A DNA stretch of 50,275 nucleotides from a virus, in IMG/VR virus record IMGVR_UViG_3300032322_002342, positions 1 through 50,275 of that record; one strand, written 5' to 3'. Position 1 is the first letter of the stretch; every line of letters begins with the position of its first letter. The translations under genes were made by a program, and so were the position numbers. Below the pieces are notes generated by a model that was not told where the DNA came from, did not search any database, and saw only the letters and a program-made list of their open reading frames with translations. Shown here piece by piece: positions 39,779 to 47,693 of this stretch.

Positions 39779-40702
39779 ATGAGTAGAATTTATTTCCACA
39801 CACCGCAAGATAAGGCTGCTGTGAGAGGGTCTGAACGTGCCTACTTTGGCAGGCTTTGTTCAGATCTGTTTAATGCAATCTTTGAGGTGCCTGGAGTGTA
39901 TTCAACAGATCGCAACAGGTTAGCGTGTTTTTATGCAATGTTTGGTGAACATCACTACATACAGAATTATATTCACAAGACTGTTGACGATATTTCCGTT
40001 CATCATGCCGACTGGTTAGAGTTCAAGTGCGCCGTTGAGACGTTTTTCAAGACTTCAGATTACAGATTGTTTGGGAGGATTCCCCTTTTTGGTTTAATCC
40101 TAAATACTGCGTATGTCGTTGGTGGCGACTCAATCAAGCTTGCAGCTAGGATACATGGGCAATGTGAGGTTCATGGATGGGTGGACGGGCCAAACAGGAA
40201 TTGGTTGGCAGGCATTATTGAATCAGCAGTAATGCATGGAGTCTATAGACAGGAGCAGGGTTGGGATTCTGTGATTAATTTACTGAAGTCAAGATCAGAT
40301 GCTCCTGTTGTTATGTCTTATAGCGTCTGCGACTCATTCCCCAATTGTGGCGCAGCAGGAATTGACTATGAACAATGGGATTTAATGTCAGAGCAGGAGC
40401 AATGGGATGCAGCCATTCAAGGATTGCGGGATGAGGGTAGAGGATTGGAGTTAAAGCCAGATAATTGGAACGACTTTCACTTCGATCAGGGCTGGGATGC
40501 ATCCAAGTTAAATCAATTGTTGGACTGGGGAGCGTCAGTTAGAGAAGGGGGTGTCTGCCATCTCGGACACGATCCACTCGATGTGATGCAAGAAATCATC
40601 ACTCATTACAACAACTCCCGCCTATCATCAGCAAAAGCGTGTTGGGCAGACACCGCTGCCTTTGTAGCAAAACTAAAGGGTGGTTCGACACCGATCGAGT
40701 AA
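39779..40702 (+). CDS. Unknown cassette protein, 307 residues
   Basis: The ATG at 39779 follows GGGAGG. The protein is rich in aromatic and Cys/His residues: MSRIYFHTPQDKAAVRGSER, then LACFYAMFGEHHYIQNYIH, LFGRIPLFGLILNTAYVVGG, VCDSFPNCGAAGIDYEQWDL and a C-terminal HLGHDPLDVMQEIITHYNNS. It looks globular and cytoplasmic. I do not recognise a family. AT-rich codon use and lack of HIP1 sites set it apart from the phage genes, pointing to recent acquisition. In this setting a defence or superinfection-exclusion gene is a reasonable suspicion, without direct evidence. Confidence 0.7.
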   Translation: MSRIYFHTPQDKAAVRGSERAYFGRLCSDLFNAIFEVPGVYSTDRNRLACFYAMFGEHHYIQNYIHKTVDDISVHHADWLEFKCAVETFFKTSDYRLFGRIPLFGLILNTAYVVGGDSIKLAARIHGQCEVHGWVDGPNRNWLAGIIESAVMHGVYRQEQGWDSVINLLKSRSDAPVVMSYSVCDSFPNCGAAGIDYEQWDLMSEQEQWDAAIQGLRDEGRGLELKPDNWNDFHFDQGWDASKLNQLLDWGASVREGGVCHLGHDPLDVMQEIITHYNNSRLSSAKACWADTAAFVAKLKGGSTPIE

Positions 40703-40733
40703 TCGCCCTATTAACAACTACCAGGAGTTCCTA

Positions 40734-40802
40734 ATGCAAACACAGCCGATCGCTTCCACAGTCCACAAATTCAACATGCAGGTTTTTAAGGAGTCACCAT
40801 GA
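40734..40802 (+). CDS. 22-residue leader peptide coupled to the 163-residue gene
   Basis: CAGGAG precedes the ATG at 40734. The peptide MQTQPIASTVHKFNMQVFKE then SP ends in an ATGA overlap with the next gene, whose own AAGGAG lies inside it. The arrangement suggests translational coupling. Confidence 0.5.
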   Translation: MQTQPIASTVHKFNMQVFKESP

Positions 40803-41290
40803 TCAAACTAAATCTCACGAGTTATCAGGCGATTCAGCTTGATGCGCTACTCAATTCTCTATCCCTCTTATCCAGTTCCGTGGGGCATTTGGTAGCTCCA
40901 GGCTTTAGCAGCAATTCAGAGTTAAAAGATATTGCCGAAAACCTTAGATCAGAGCTTAATAGCTTGGTTGATCCTGTTTGCGATTGGGACAAGCCAGAAA
41001 ACGATCCAAAAAACTTCAAGCGATTAAACATAAAAGCCCCACCATTCTGGAACGATTACGACAAGTATTTGCTTGAGGGGGGTAAATCCGAATACATAGA
41101 CTGGCTATTCTCCCAGCAGGCAGAGGCAAAAAAGAAGCGTGAAGATGTGCTATACGCTTTCGCTGTTGAGGAGGGTAATCCGTCTGCTGAAATCCTCAAC
41201 CAATACGTGCTTGACTACCCTGAGTATGTCTGGGATTTGGTTGAATTGTTTCAAGAGTTAATCAAGCCGTTTGAGGATAACGAGCCATAG
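40799..41290 (+). CDS. Unknown cassette protein, 163 residues, paralogue of the broken gene at 25523
   Basis: The ATG follows AAGGAG at good spacing. N-terminal helices (MIKLNLTSYQAIQLDALLNS) are followed by an acidic linker, a FWNDYDKYLLEGGKSEYIDW segment and a helical acidic end (VWDLVELFQELIKPFEDNEP). The decayed copy 15 kb away shows the family was present twice in this element. The function is unknown. Its acidity (pI clearly low by eye) would suit a DNA-mimic or inhibitor, but this is speculation. Confidence 0.7.
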   Translation: MIKLNLTSYQAIQLDALLNSLSLLSSSVGHLVAPGFSSNSELKDIAENLRSELNSLVDPVCDWDKPENDPKNFKRLNIKAPPFWNDYDKYLLEGGKSEYIDWLFSQQAEAKKKREDVLYAFAVEEGNPSAEILNQYVLDYPEYVWDLVELFQELIKPFEDNEP

Positions 41291-41665
41291 CTGGCAGGCT
41301 TCTTGCTGGGGACAACAGCAGCGATCGGCTGTGTCGGGTTGTTGCCAACAAAAAAGCCCCGGTAAGGGGCTGATGGTAGCGGGTTGGTCGGAGACAAACT
41401 TTAAAATTCGGGTTGGGACGGTTGAGAACCACCGGGAACGGTCGCCTCAACTTCAGTCTCGTCAACAGGAGAGGGAACGGCTTCAACGGGTGCAGGTTCT
41501 ACCCCGCACCTGCTGCCGGATGACCAGTTGTATCCATTCCTAAGTCTGTCATCAAATGATAAAGCTGATTTGCCGCATAGTTTGGATGCAGCCAAATATT
41601 GTTTTCTTTTAGTCTTTGCACAAAACGAATCTCGCTGCTGTTGTCCCCAGCAAGAAGCCTGCCAG
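41291..41665. mobile_element. Unit with perfect 34-base inverted repeats holding minus-strand gene debris and a terminator
   Basis: The arms 41291-41324 and 41632-41665 are exact inverted copies. Between them the minus strand holds a frame GDNSSEIRFVQRLKENNIWL continuing to a TAG at 41499-41501, and then, after a shift to another frame, VEPAPVEAVPSPVDETEVEA ending at 41401. An intrinsic terminator (AGCCCC/GGGGCT then T6 on the minus strand, 41349-41371) follows. I read it as a decayed gene end caught between inverted arms. The bases 41325-41350 and 41666-41716 hold nothing else I can identify. Confidence 0.55.
41349..41371 (-). terminator. Intrinsic terminator on the minus strand
   Basis: The stem AGCCCC/GGGGCT with a five-base loop is followed by six T residues in the minus-strand direction, 30 bases after the stop at 41401. 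Confidence 0.65.
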
Positions 41666-41716
41666 GTATGGGAACAGTAGTATTTCTTGGTGATTACCAA
41701 TCCGAGCTTTTCCAGG

Positions 41717-41822
41717 TGGGATTAAGTCGCTCAGAAATCATTGAGCGGGCGATCCGGTCTGACTGCATGAACGCCGACACTTTGCGAAGGGAAGAAGACG
41801 CAACGGTACAAGCGATTTGCTG
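41717..41822. repeat. 106-base direct repeat, copy 2 (headless fragment of the ribbon-helix-helix gene)
   Basis: Codes GLSRSEIIERAIRSD and onward in frame to a TGA, but has no start codon or first half, so it is a pseudogene fragment. It is followed about 56 bases later by the HNH gene. Confidence 0.85.
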
Positions 41823-41878
41823 AGGGCGCAGGCAGGTGGGCTTGTGTTAACATCGCCGGTAGTAACGGGGAACCGCCG

Positions 41879-42226
41879 ATGACTGCACTGATTGACGGAT
41901 CAAATCTGGTACGGTTCAGAGATCTCGAACAAGGTTTCAAACGCAGAATTAGACAGAAGTATGGGGGGAGATGCTTGTATTGCGGGCGCTCCCCCTCTGA
42001 ATTATTGGAGATGGGGCGATCGCTCACTGAGGCGAAGATTACCTGCGATCATATTCGTCCACGTTCTAAAGGCGGCACGGAGGACGAATCTAACCAGGCT
42101 CCTGCCTGCGGGCACTGTAATATCAGGAAGGAAAACAAAAACGTCTGGCAGTGGTGGCTGATCTCTGGCAATTTCGATTTAGAGCGCGCCCAGATATTGA
42201 TTGAAATCATGCTGGGCGATCGTTGA
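41879..42226 (+). CDS. HNH endonuclease, 115 residues
   Basis: The first zinc pair CLYCG at 34-38, the HNH core CDHIRPRSKGGTEDESNQAP (His of DHI, Asn of ESN) and the second pair CGHCNIRKEN give a complete zinc-stabilised HNH/RuvC-independent nuclease domain. Free-standing HNH proteins are common in phages and may assist the terminase or act as homing nucleases. This one directly follows the duplicated 106-base repeat, so it could have generated the break behind the cassette. Its stop overlaps a TTG start option of the next gene. Confidence 0.85.
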   Translation: MTALIDGSNLVRFRDLEQGFKRRIRQKYGGRCLYCGRSPSELLEMGRSLTEAKITCDHIRPRSKGGTEDESNQAPACGHCNIRKENKNVWQWWLISGNFDLERAQILIEIMLGDR

Positions 42227-42258
42227 TTAGCATTAGTGTGGAACGGAGGCGATCGCTG

Positions 42259-42771
42259 ATGGCGTGTGGAGAACTGATATTGACGGCGGGGACAGCCCCG
42301 AATGCGACAACGCTGACGATCGGGGGCTTTGTCGGTTTAACTGGTCCCGTCCGTGGCACCTGGAACAATTATTTGGGCACTGAGCAGAATGCGAGCGGCA
42401 ACGTGATTCAATACCTGCCAGCATACCGAGAGATGTATTTCTGGCAGTTCACAGCGTCCCTCAATTTGACCGACTATCGCACTCTGATGGGGCTATGGGA
42501 ATGGTCAAAGGCGACAGCCCCTACCGCTGTTCCTCGCATGATCCTGGAGGACTGGCAAGCCGAATTCGTTGATACCTCACCGCGCACCAGAGCGATCGCT
42601 ACCAATGCCCCTGCCGCTGCAACTCAGACAACGGTAGGCACTGCCAGAACCTACTATTTCGCTCAGTTCTACGTCATCTTTGGCAGGGAGCCGAAACCGA
42701 CCACTACCGGGAACGATCGGCGCAATGTTGAGATCATGTTGGTCGAGGATACGTCGATCGTCCCTGCATAG
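42259..42771 (+). CDS. Tail-associated protein, 170 residues
   Basis: The ATG at 42259 follows GGAGG, and the longer TTG-started form has no good site. The sequence has strands GELILTAGTAPNATTLTIGG, then AYREMYFWQFTASLNLTDYR and ARTYYFAQFYVIFGREPKP. It lies directly upstream of the hub-like protein on the same strand. Composition and context suggest a distal tail or baseplate component. No family is recognised. Confidence 0.6.
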   Translation: MACGELILTAGTAPNATTLTIGGFVGLTGPVRGTWNNYLGTEQNASGNVIQYLPAYREMYFWQFTASLNLTDYRTLMGLWEWSKATAPTAVPRMILEDWQAEFVDTSPRTRAIATNAPAAATQTTVGTARTYYFAQFYVIFGREPKPTTTGNDRRNVEIMLVEDTSIVPA

Positions 42772-42791
42772 CAATCTCCCTGCATCCTGAT

Positions 42792-42805
42792 CGCCTCTAG
42801 AATGG
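42792..42805 (+). promoter_or_regulatory. Shared 14-base motif, copy 1
   Basis: CGCCTCTAGAATGG occurs here, 40 bases before the hub gene ATG, and identically at 49779-49792, 23 bases before another plus-strand gene. TAGAAT could be a -10 element. A related CACCTCTAGAGTGG lies at 13516, upstream of a minus-strand gene. It may be a phage-specific promoter or operator. Confidence 0.4.
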
Positions 42806-42844
42806 TGGCAGTGCAGGTTATGTCTGGCAGCACGATCGCTCTGA

Positions 42845-45691
42845 ATGACAGTTATTGCAGCGGCACGCCGCGTACAAGTTTTAATTGGTGGGCAGGATTG
42901 GTCGGATACATTGATCAGTCTTGAAATTGGCTATTCCAAGCGATCGCAGGATGGCTTGATCCGGGTTAGTGGAAGCCTGGTGCTGGGGCAGACGATCGTG
43001 CCACCAGAGTCGATGAATCCACGACGCAACCCTTCACGGTTCCGGCGCGGGCAGCAGGTTATTGTTAACCTGGCGGACGTGAATGGCGTGTATCAGCGGC
43101 ATCCCTGTGGCTTTTTGTTTATCCTCAAATCGCCCAAGCCACCGACTGATTTCAAATCGACATTGCAAATCGAGTTGGGTTGCCGTTTGTCCCTGCGGGA
43201 TTTCTTCACTGCAGATGACGATCGCTCAAATATTGCGGTAGGTGCCAGCACGCAGAGGACAACCGTTATCCAGAGCTTATTAACAGCAGCCAACGCTGGC
43301 ACGCTGGTTGATACTGTTTCCCTTTATCCGCTAACGACTCCCATTCCCAAGCAGGGAGGGAGTTATGTGCAATTGGCAGGTAAGGTTGCTTACGGTGGGT
43401 TGCAATACCTCTGGCAGGATAACGCAGGGAATATCCGCACACGAGCGATCGCGCTTTCTCAAGCGACTCCGATCAGGCAGATTGCGGTGGGTGTTGATGA
43501 TAGCCTTTACGAACCGCGCGATCCATCCGAAACCCCTTGCGAACAGGTCAAATGTACGGGATCTGCTAAGAATTTAATCAATAATTGGGAGACGCAGACA
43601 ACTCAGTTTTTTGATTACTCCACAGGAGCGATCGTGGGGCTGCCTGCTGCTTCCACGATTCTTGCGGCACAGGGGACGGACACGATCGAGCAGTCTGTAG
43701 TTACCCGTCGTCGGACAACCCGAAAAGACCTGATCCAGGCATTAGTAGATCCAAGCAACCCGACTGGGGCAGGGTTAGTGTCGGATGCCGAGCAAATTAC
43801 TGAAACGTACACCTACGAGGGCAACAGTGACGGCAAACTGACCGCTGTAGAGAAACGAACCTGGCGCACCCTGGGGCAGGTTCTATCCTCGCTCTGGCAA
43901 ACATTGGACACGACTGCGCGCAATTCACTTGGCAGCCCCACCCTGGTCATGGAGGCGGAATACAGCGTTACCACCTATCAATACGATGGCAAGGGTATTG
44001 TGTCTCAGATTAAGACTCAAACATATACCCCGGTTGGAGCGATCGCGCCTGAGCAGGCAGTATCGGCGTTCTCAGCGGGTGTGGCGAATATGGCGACCCT
44101 TGCCCGATCGCTCGTTGTTAGTTTCGAGCAAACAGTATCCTACCTGGAGTTAAAGCCGCGACTCTGGCAACGGAAGACGACGACCTACAAGCCGCTGGTA
44201 GATGCAATTTCGGACTATGATTTCTCACCAATCCCGGCAGGGGGGCGGGTGTTCCGGGCGATCGCTCCAGTGCTGGTATTCGATCCGAATATCCCCGACC
44301 TTGAAATCAGTAATGCGGGCAGCACCAATCCACCGGCAACAGAGCGGAGATCTCCACAATATTCTGAGGAAGAAATCCCGATCCAGGGGACAGCAACCTT
44401 TACCGGGTACGGCACCCCAGACCAATCCAGGGAACGCACTATATCGCTGGATGTGGGGGCAGTCTCTAAAGAGCAGTTGGCAGCGATCGCGCAGGTGGAA
44501 GGTTCCAGATTAATCGGGGAACAGTACGGCACGCATATCCAGATTGCATTCAGTGATGCCTTTTTTACCAACACACAACCGCTCCAGACGTGGAGTGTCG
44601 TTGAACCTGACGGCTGGACGTACCTATATCAAATCGATGGGTTAACGTTTGTCCATGCCAAAGATCGGGCACTGGTCGCAGGGGACGGGATTTATCTGGG
44701 AGCGATCGCGCCTGTCAGTGGCACGACTCCCGCGCCTGCAACAAATCCGGCTACAGCCCCATACGTTGCACTGGCGACCCAAAGCCCTGATCTATTGGTT
44801 GTCCGACCCCAAACGCTGATAACCCAATTTGAATACGGGCAGGGATGGGGTGGCAGTTATGTATTCTTGCCCTCCGGTGCGGTTGCCCCATTTGTTGCGG
44901 CAGGTGGTAATGGTTGGGGCGGTTCGTCCCTGACCGGCGCGCCACCTGATAGCAGGATGGGTGGAGATGTAATCGTATTCCCGGTAGTGGGTGGCGGCAT
45001 CAGGGATACTGGCGGCAGTGGTGGTGGCTCTAACTCGCCTGCGGCTGTTGGATTGGTCGCCTCCTGGAAGTTCGATAACTCATTAGCAGATGCCAGTGGG
45101 AATGGATACAACCTCACCGCGAATGGTTCGGTGACGTATACATCAGGGTTCGTTAATCAGGCTATCCAGTTCACCGGGTCTGGGTATCTCAGCCTTGTCA
45201 ATAGTGCAGCATTCCAACTGAGCAACACGGCGTTCTCGATCGCCTGCATCTTCCAATTCCCGTTCGTCGCTGATACTGGGGTTCTGGTTGGGAAGATGGA
45301 CGACGAACCGAATACCCTATTTAGCAATCCCGAATATGCGCTGTATGCGACGTATGACGGCGGGGATGAGGCATGGTTCGTTGTCTGGAGGGCTGGAACG
45401 ACGAGCCAATTCCTACAATTCACGCCGAACGTGCCCTATCTGGCGATCGTGTCGCATAATCCGTCCGGGAATTCTGTCTTGAGGCTTCGCAACCTGAATA
45501 CAAGCGTTGTCACCAGTCAGACGATCGGGGGATGGAGCCGTGCCCCTGGACCCGACGATCTGGAAATCGGCGGCAGTTCGGAGCTAATGCCGAATAGCTC
45601 CTGGATTGATGCGGTCAGCATTTGGAACCGTGCTCTAACCACCGACGATTTCACGATTCTCGATGCCAATCCGCAGTATCCGTTTGAATAG
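42845..45691 (+). CDS. Tail hub or host-recognition protein with LamG-like C-terminus, 948 residues
   Basis: The N-terminal 230 residues (VQVLIGGQDWSDTLISLEIG, then FRRGQQVIVNLADV, LQIELGCRLSLRDFF) resemble tail hub or baseplate proteins of the gpD/gp27 type found in phages and tail-like machines. Residues 230-640 are a beta-rich body. Residues 655-735 form a Gly-rich linker with PFVAAGGNGWGG similar to the fibre repeats. Residues 740-948 are a LamG/concanavalin-like domain (LVASWKFDNSLADASGNGYN, ending DAVSIWNRALTTDDF). The protein likely combines tail-tip assembly and glycan binding. It ends 4 bases from a convergent minus-strand gene. Confidence 0.65.
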   Translation: MTVIAAARRVQVLIGGQDWSDTLISLEIGYSKRSQDGLIRVSGSLVLGQTIVPPESMNPRRNPSRFRRGQQVIVNLADVNGVYQRHPCGFLFILKSPKPPTDFKSTLQIELGCRLSLRDFFTADDDRSNIAVGASTQRTTVIQSLLTAANAGTLVDTVSLYPLTTPIPKQGGSYVQLAGKVAYGGLQYLWQDNAGNIRTRAIALSQATPIRQIAVGVDDSLYEPRDPSETPCEQVKCTGSAKNLINNWETQTTQFFDYSTGAIVGLPAASTILAAQGTDTIEQSVVTRRRTTRKDLIQALVDPSNPTGAGLVSDAEQITETYTYEGNSDGKLTAVEKRTWRTLGQVLSSLWQTLDTTARNSLGSPTLVMEAEYSVTTYQYDGKGIVSQIKTQTYTPVGAIAPEQAVSAFSAGVANMATLARSLVVSFEQTVSYLELKPRLWQRKTTTYKPLVDAISDYDFSPIPAGGRVFRAIAPVLVFDPNIPDLEISNAGSTNPPATERRSPQYSEEEIPIQGTATFTGYGTPDQSRERTISLDVGAVSKEQLAAIAQVEGSRLIGEQYGTHIQIAFSDAFFTNTQPLQTWSVVEPDGWTYLYQIDGLTFVHAKDRALVAGDGIYLGAIAPVSGTTPAPATNPATAPYVALATQSPDLLVVRPQTLITQFEYGQGWGGSYVFLPSGAVAPFVAAGGNGWGGSSLTGAPPDSRMGGDVIVFPVVGGGIRDTGGSGGGSNSPAAVGLVASWKFDNSLADASGNGYNLTANGSVTYTSGFVNQAIQFTGSGYLSLVNSAAFQLSNTAFSIACIFQFPFVADTGVLVGKMDDEPNTLFSNPEYALYATYDGGDEAWFVVWRAGTTSQFLQFTPNVPYLAIVSHNPSGNSVLRLRNLNTSVVTSQTIGGWSRAPGPDDLEIGGSSELMPNSSWIDAVSIWNRALTTDDFTILDANPQYPFE

Positions 45692-45695
45692 CCCC

Positions 45696-46181
45696 CTAAC
45701 GATCGCCGAATCCTTTAGCCGATCGCCGACCCTTTTCGACCTTCCGTGCTGTCCGTTCTTTTGCAGCGGCAACCTGTTCTGCGATCGATGCCAGAAATCC
45801 GTCATCCTCAGCATCGAATTCCTCGATTTCAGGGCGTAACACCTCGAATTCGTCGTCGTCAGCATCGCTGTACTGTTCCCACAGTACCAACAGTGGTGCC
45901 ATTTCGGGGTTGCCTTCGACCAGAGATCTGTAGTCGGGGTCATCCAGTAGAACGAGCATCAAATCCTGGACCAGCTGACTGATCTCTGCCATTTGCAGGC
46001 ATACCCGATCGCCCTCGATGAGGTCCGGCGACAGATTCGGGAAGATTCGCAATAACGTTTCGCGTGCCGCCGCCTCTACCTTGTAGGCATCTGCGGTTGC
46101 CAGCGTTGCGATCGGTACAATATCCCGATCAAAAAAGCGTTCTGGCTGATACTCATTGCCCCGGATCTTGATGGTTCTCAT
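45696..46181 (-). CDS. Acidic tail-region protein, 161 residues
   Basis: MRTIKIRGNEYQPERFFDRD is followed by a helical body and an acidic middle (EQYSDADDDEFEVLRPEIEE) with a basic end RRSAKGFGDR. Size, acidity and position near tail genes fit a tail assembly chaperone, but no family is recognised and no slippery frameshift site is visible at its end. It overlaps the DUF1360-like gene by 29 bases. Confidence 0.6.
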   Translation of the reverse strand: MRTIKIRGNEYQPERFFDRDIVPIATLATADAYKVEAAARETLLRIFPNLSPDLIEGDRVCLQMAEISQLVQDLMLVLLDDPDYRSLVEGNPEMAPLLVLWEQYSDADDDEFEVLRPEIEEFDAEDDGFLASIAEQVAAAKERTARKVEKGRRSAKGFGDR

Positions 46182-46491
46182 GCGTTGCCTCTAGTTCGTC
46201 TATCCTATTCTGGCACCAGGACTCGATCACGATCGCTGTCCATCCGCTAAACAGCACGGCAAAGGGCGCAACAGGCAACGGCAATACCTTAATGCCTGCC
46301 AGCCACAACACCCCATAGATTACCGTAGCCGCCTCCACCGTTTGGCAGTACGGGCACTGCAACAATTCCTGAGCGATCGCCCACCTGGTAGCAAGGAGGA
46401 GCGATCGAAACCATCCCATCCGCTTGTACTGGAAGACGAACCAGCGGAAGCCCAGCGAAAGAAGACAGAAGAAAAGGAGTCGATCAAGCAT
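46153..46491 (-). CDS. DUF1360-like membrane protein, 112 residues
   Basis: The ATG at 46491 is preceded by a weak site. It has hydrophobic segments LLFFCLLSLGFRWFVF, TVEAATVIYGVLWLAG and FAVLFSGWTAIVIESW with the pair CPYC between the first and second, as in DUF1360 proteins (spore- and phage-associated small membrane proteins). The phage role is unknown. A membrane-acting accessory such as a lysis or exclusion protein is possible. Confidence 0.6.
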   Translation of the reverse strand: MLDRLLFFCLLSLGFRWFVFQYKRMGWFRSLLLATRWAIAQELLQCPYCQTVEAATVIYGVLWLAGIKVLPLPVAPFAVLFSGWTAIVIESWCQNRIDELEATHENHQDPGQ

Positions 46492-46515
46492 AGCTTTACA
46501 CAATCTTTACGTGTT

Positions 46516-46532
46516 AACCCTTGCGAAGGGTT
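46516..46532. promoter_or_regulatory. Palindrome in the divergent gap before the 71-residue gene
   Basis: AACCCTT-GCG-AAGGGTT is a perfect palindrome between the divergent starts at 46491 and 46575. A weak TATATT follows at about 46543. It may be an operator for one of the small plus-strand DNA-binding proteins. Confidence 0.4.
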
Positions 46533-46574
46533 CAAAGATGTCCTATATTTAGATTGTAGCGAGTTGGAGATAGT

Positions 46575-46790
46575 ATGCACGAACTATGGACTACACACGA
46601 CTGGCAGTCCGTTCAAACGGAGCAGGTTGTCGCCGCACTGTTTGATGCTCCCCAGTTCCCTGATCCGAGGGATATGGGGGAGATCAAGCGATTCCATCCG
46701 AAGGCGATCGTTCAGTACCAGACCATGTTCTACCAGGGTGCCACGCCCCAAAGCGTCAGAAAAATCAGGAAGAGAGCGATCGGTCTGTAA
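46575..46790 (+). CDS. Small unknown protein, 71 residues
   Basis: The ATG lies 5 bases after GGAGAT. MHELWTTHDWQSVQTEQVVA, then FHPKAIVQYQTMFYQGATPQ and a basic KIRKRAIGL end suggest a small helical DNA-binding protein. Its stop overlaps the start of the next gene by one base. No family is recognised. Confidence 0.65.
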   Translation: MHELWTTHDWQSVQTEQVVAALFDAPQFPDPRDMGEIKRFHPKAIVQYQTMFYQGATPQSVRKIRKRAIGL

Positions 46791-47044
46791 TGCCTAAAAA
46801 CCTTCCAAAGGGTGGCAGGGTGAAGGGCGGTGCCCCTGCCACCAGTGAGAACCGCCGATCGCGGATCTCGATCGGGCTAACCAGGGAACTGCTCGATCGG
46901 CTTTCCACCCTACCCCAGATCACCTCTGAGGAGTGGTCAAAGTCCTACCTGATTGAGCAAGCAGTTAGGCTGGCATTGGGGATGCCAGCAGACTACTCCA
47001 GATCCGATTTGGAGTTAATAGGAAAGAATCAAATTGTCGAATAG
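46790..47044 (+). CDS. Ribbon-helix-helix-like protein, 84 residues
   Basis: The basic N-terminus with GGRVKGGAPATSENRRSRI and strand RISIGLTRELLDRLSTL, then a helix SYLIEQAVRLALGM, fit an RHH regulator. It is translationally coupled to the 71-residue gene and could regulate the divergent tail and small genes. Confidence 0.65.
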   Translation: MPKNLPKGGRVKGGAPATSENRRSRISIGLTRELLDRLSTLPQITSEEWSKSYLIEQAVRLALGMPADYSRSDLELIGKNQIVE

Positions 47045-47056
47045 GGGTCTATTGTC

Positions 47057-47281
47057 ATGCAATCAAACGAACTTGAACAAAAACTAAGTCTAAAGAGTCG
47101 CAGAGATGCTTATAAGCGGCGTTACAAAAGAACGCTACTAGACATGGCTGCAATGATTAAAGGGGAGCTTGAACATTTACAAGATGAAATCTTTGAGCCG
47201 TCTTCTGCAATTGATTCAGGTGCGTTTCACCTGATCCAAGAGTCTAATCGTTTGAAATCGCTTTTAGAGGTTGACGAGTGA
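47057..47281 (+). CDS. Small helical protein, 74 residues
   Basis: The protein MQSNELEQKLSLKSRRDAYK, then LLDMAAMIKGELEHLQDEIF, is likely a coiled coil. It starts 12 bases after the RHH-like gene and ends 6 bases from a convergent gene. No family is recognised. Confidence 0.6.
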   Translation: MQSNELEQKLSLKSRRDAYKRRYKRTLLDMAAMIKGELEHLQDEIFEPSSAIDSGAFHLIQESNRLKSLLEVDE

Positions 47282-47287
47282 TAACAA

Positions 47288-47476
47288 TCATACATCCTTC
47301 GATCGCGCGATCGTGGTCACGTATTGCCCCGCAAATATGACTTCGCTTCTGGTCAGGCGGACGCTGCCGCCATAGTCATCGGTCAATGTTACACTGCCGT
47401 CATCGTTAAACTGCATTTCCGGGCAGCAGTGATTCTGACAGGCGGTTAATTTGATTCTTGGTGGTTGCGTACTCAT
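47288..47476 (-). CDS. Small beta-rich protein, 62 residues
   Basis: The start at 47476 is inside the 95-residue gene in another frame. Sequence MSTQPPRIKLTACQNHCCPE, then NDDGSVTLTDDYGGSVRLTR, has a CxxxCC cluster and beta strands. The last gene of the tail-tube leftward group. No family is recognised. Confidence 0.6.
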   Translation of the reverse strand: MSTQPPRIKLTACQNHCCPEMQFNDDGSVTLTDDYGGSVRLTRSEVIFAGQYVTTIARSKDV

Positions 47477-47693
47477 TGGCAAAATCCAGGTAGGCGGTCG
47501 CTTGTGGGTCGTCACTATTGTATTCAGGAATCAGGGAATACAAGAGGGCGATCGCGTTCAGCAAATGCCATTGGGCGATGTCTGGTGCATCGTCCTGCTT
47601 TAGCTCCGAAGAGAGTAGGTGGGACAGGATTCGATGCAGAGTAGGGCGATCGCCCGCGATGATCGTTTGTGTGGGTTCAGGGTTGGTTTGCAT
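47406..47693 (-). CDS. Small unknown protein, 95 residues, tail-assembly-chaperone position
   Basis: MQTNPEPTQTIIAGDRPTLH is followed by helices and an acidic SLIPEYNSDDPQATAYLDFA end. It overlaps the 230-residue gene by 17 bases and the 62-residue gene by 71. Two overlapping genes after a tail tube gene often are tail assembly chaperones. No tape measure gene follows in this window, so this remains a guess. Confidence 0.6.
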   Translation of the reverse strand: MQTNPEPTQTIIAGDRPTLHRILSHLLSSELKQDDAPDIAQWHLLNAIALLYSLIPEYNSDDPQATAYLDFANEYATTKNQINRLSESLLPGNAV

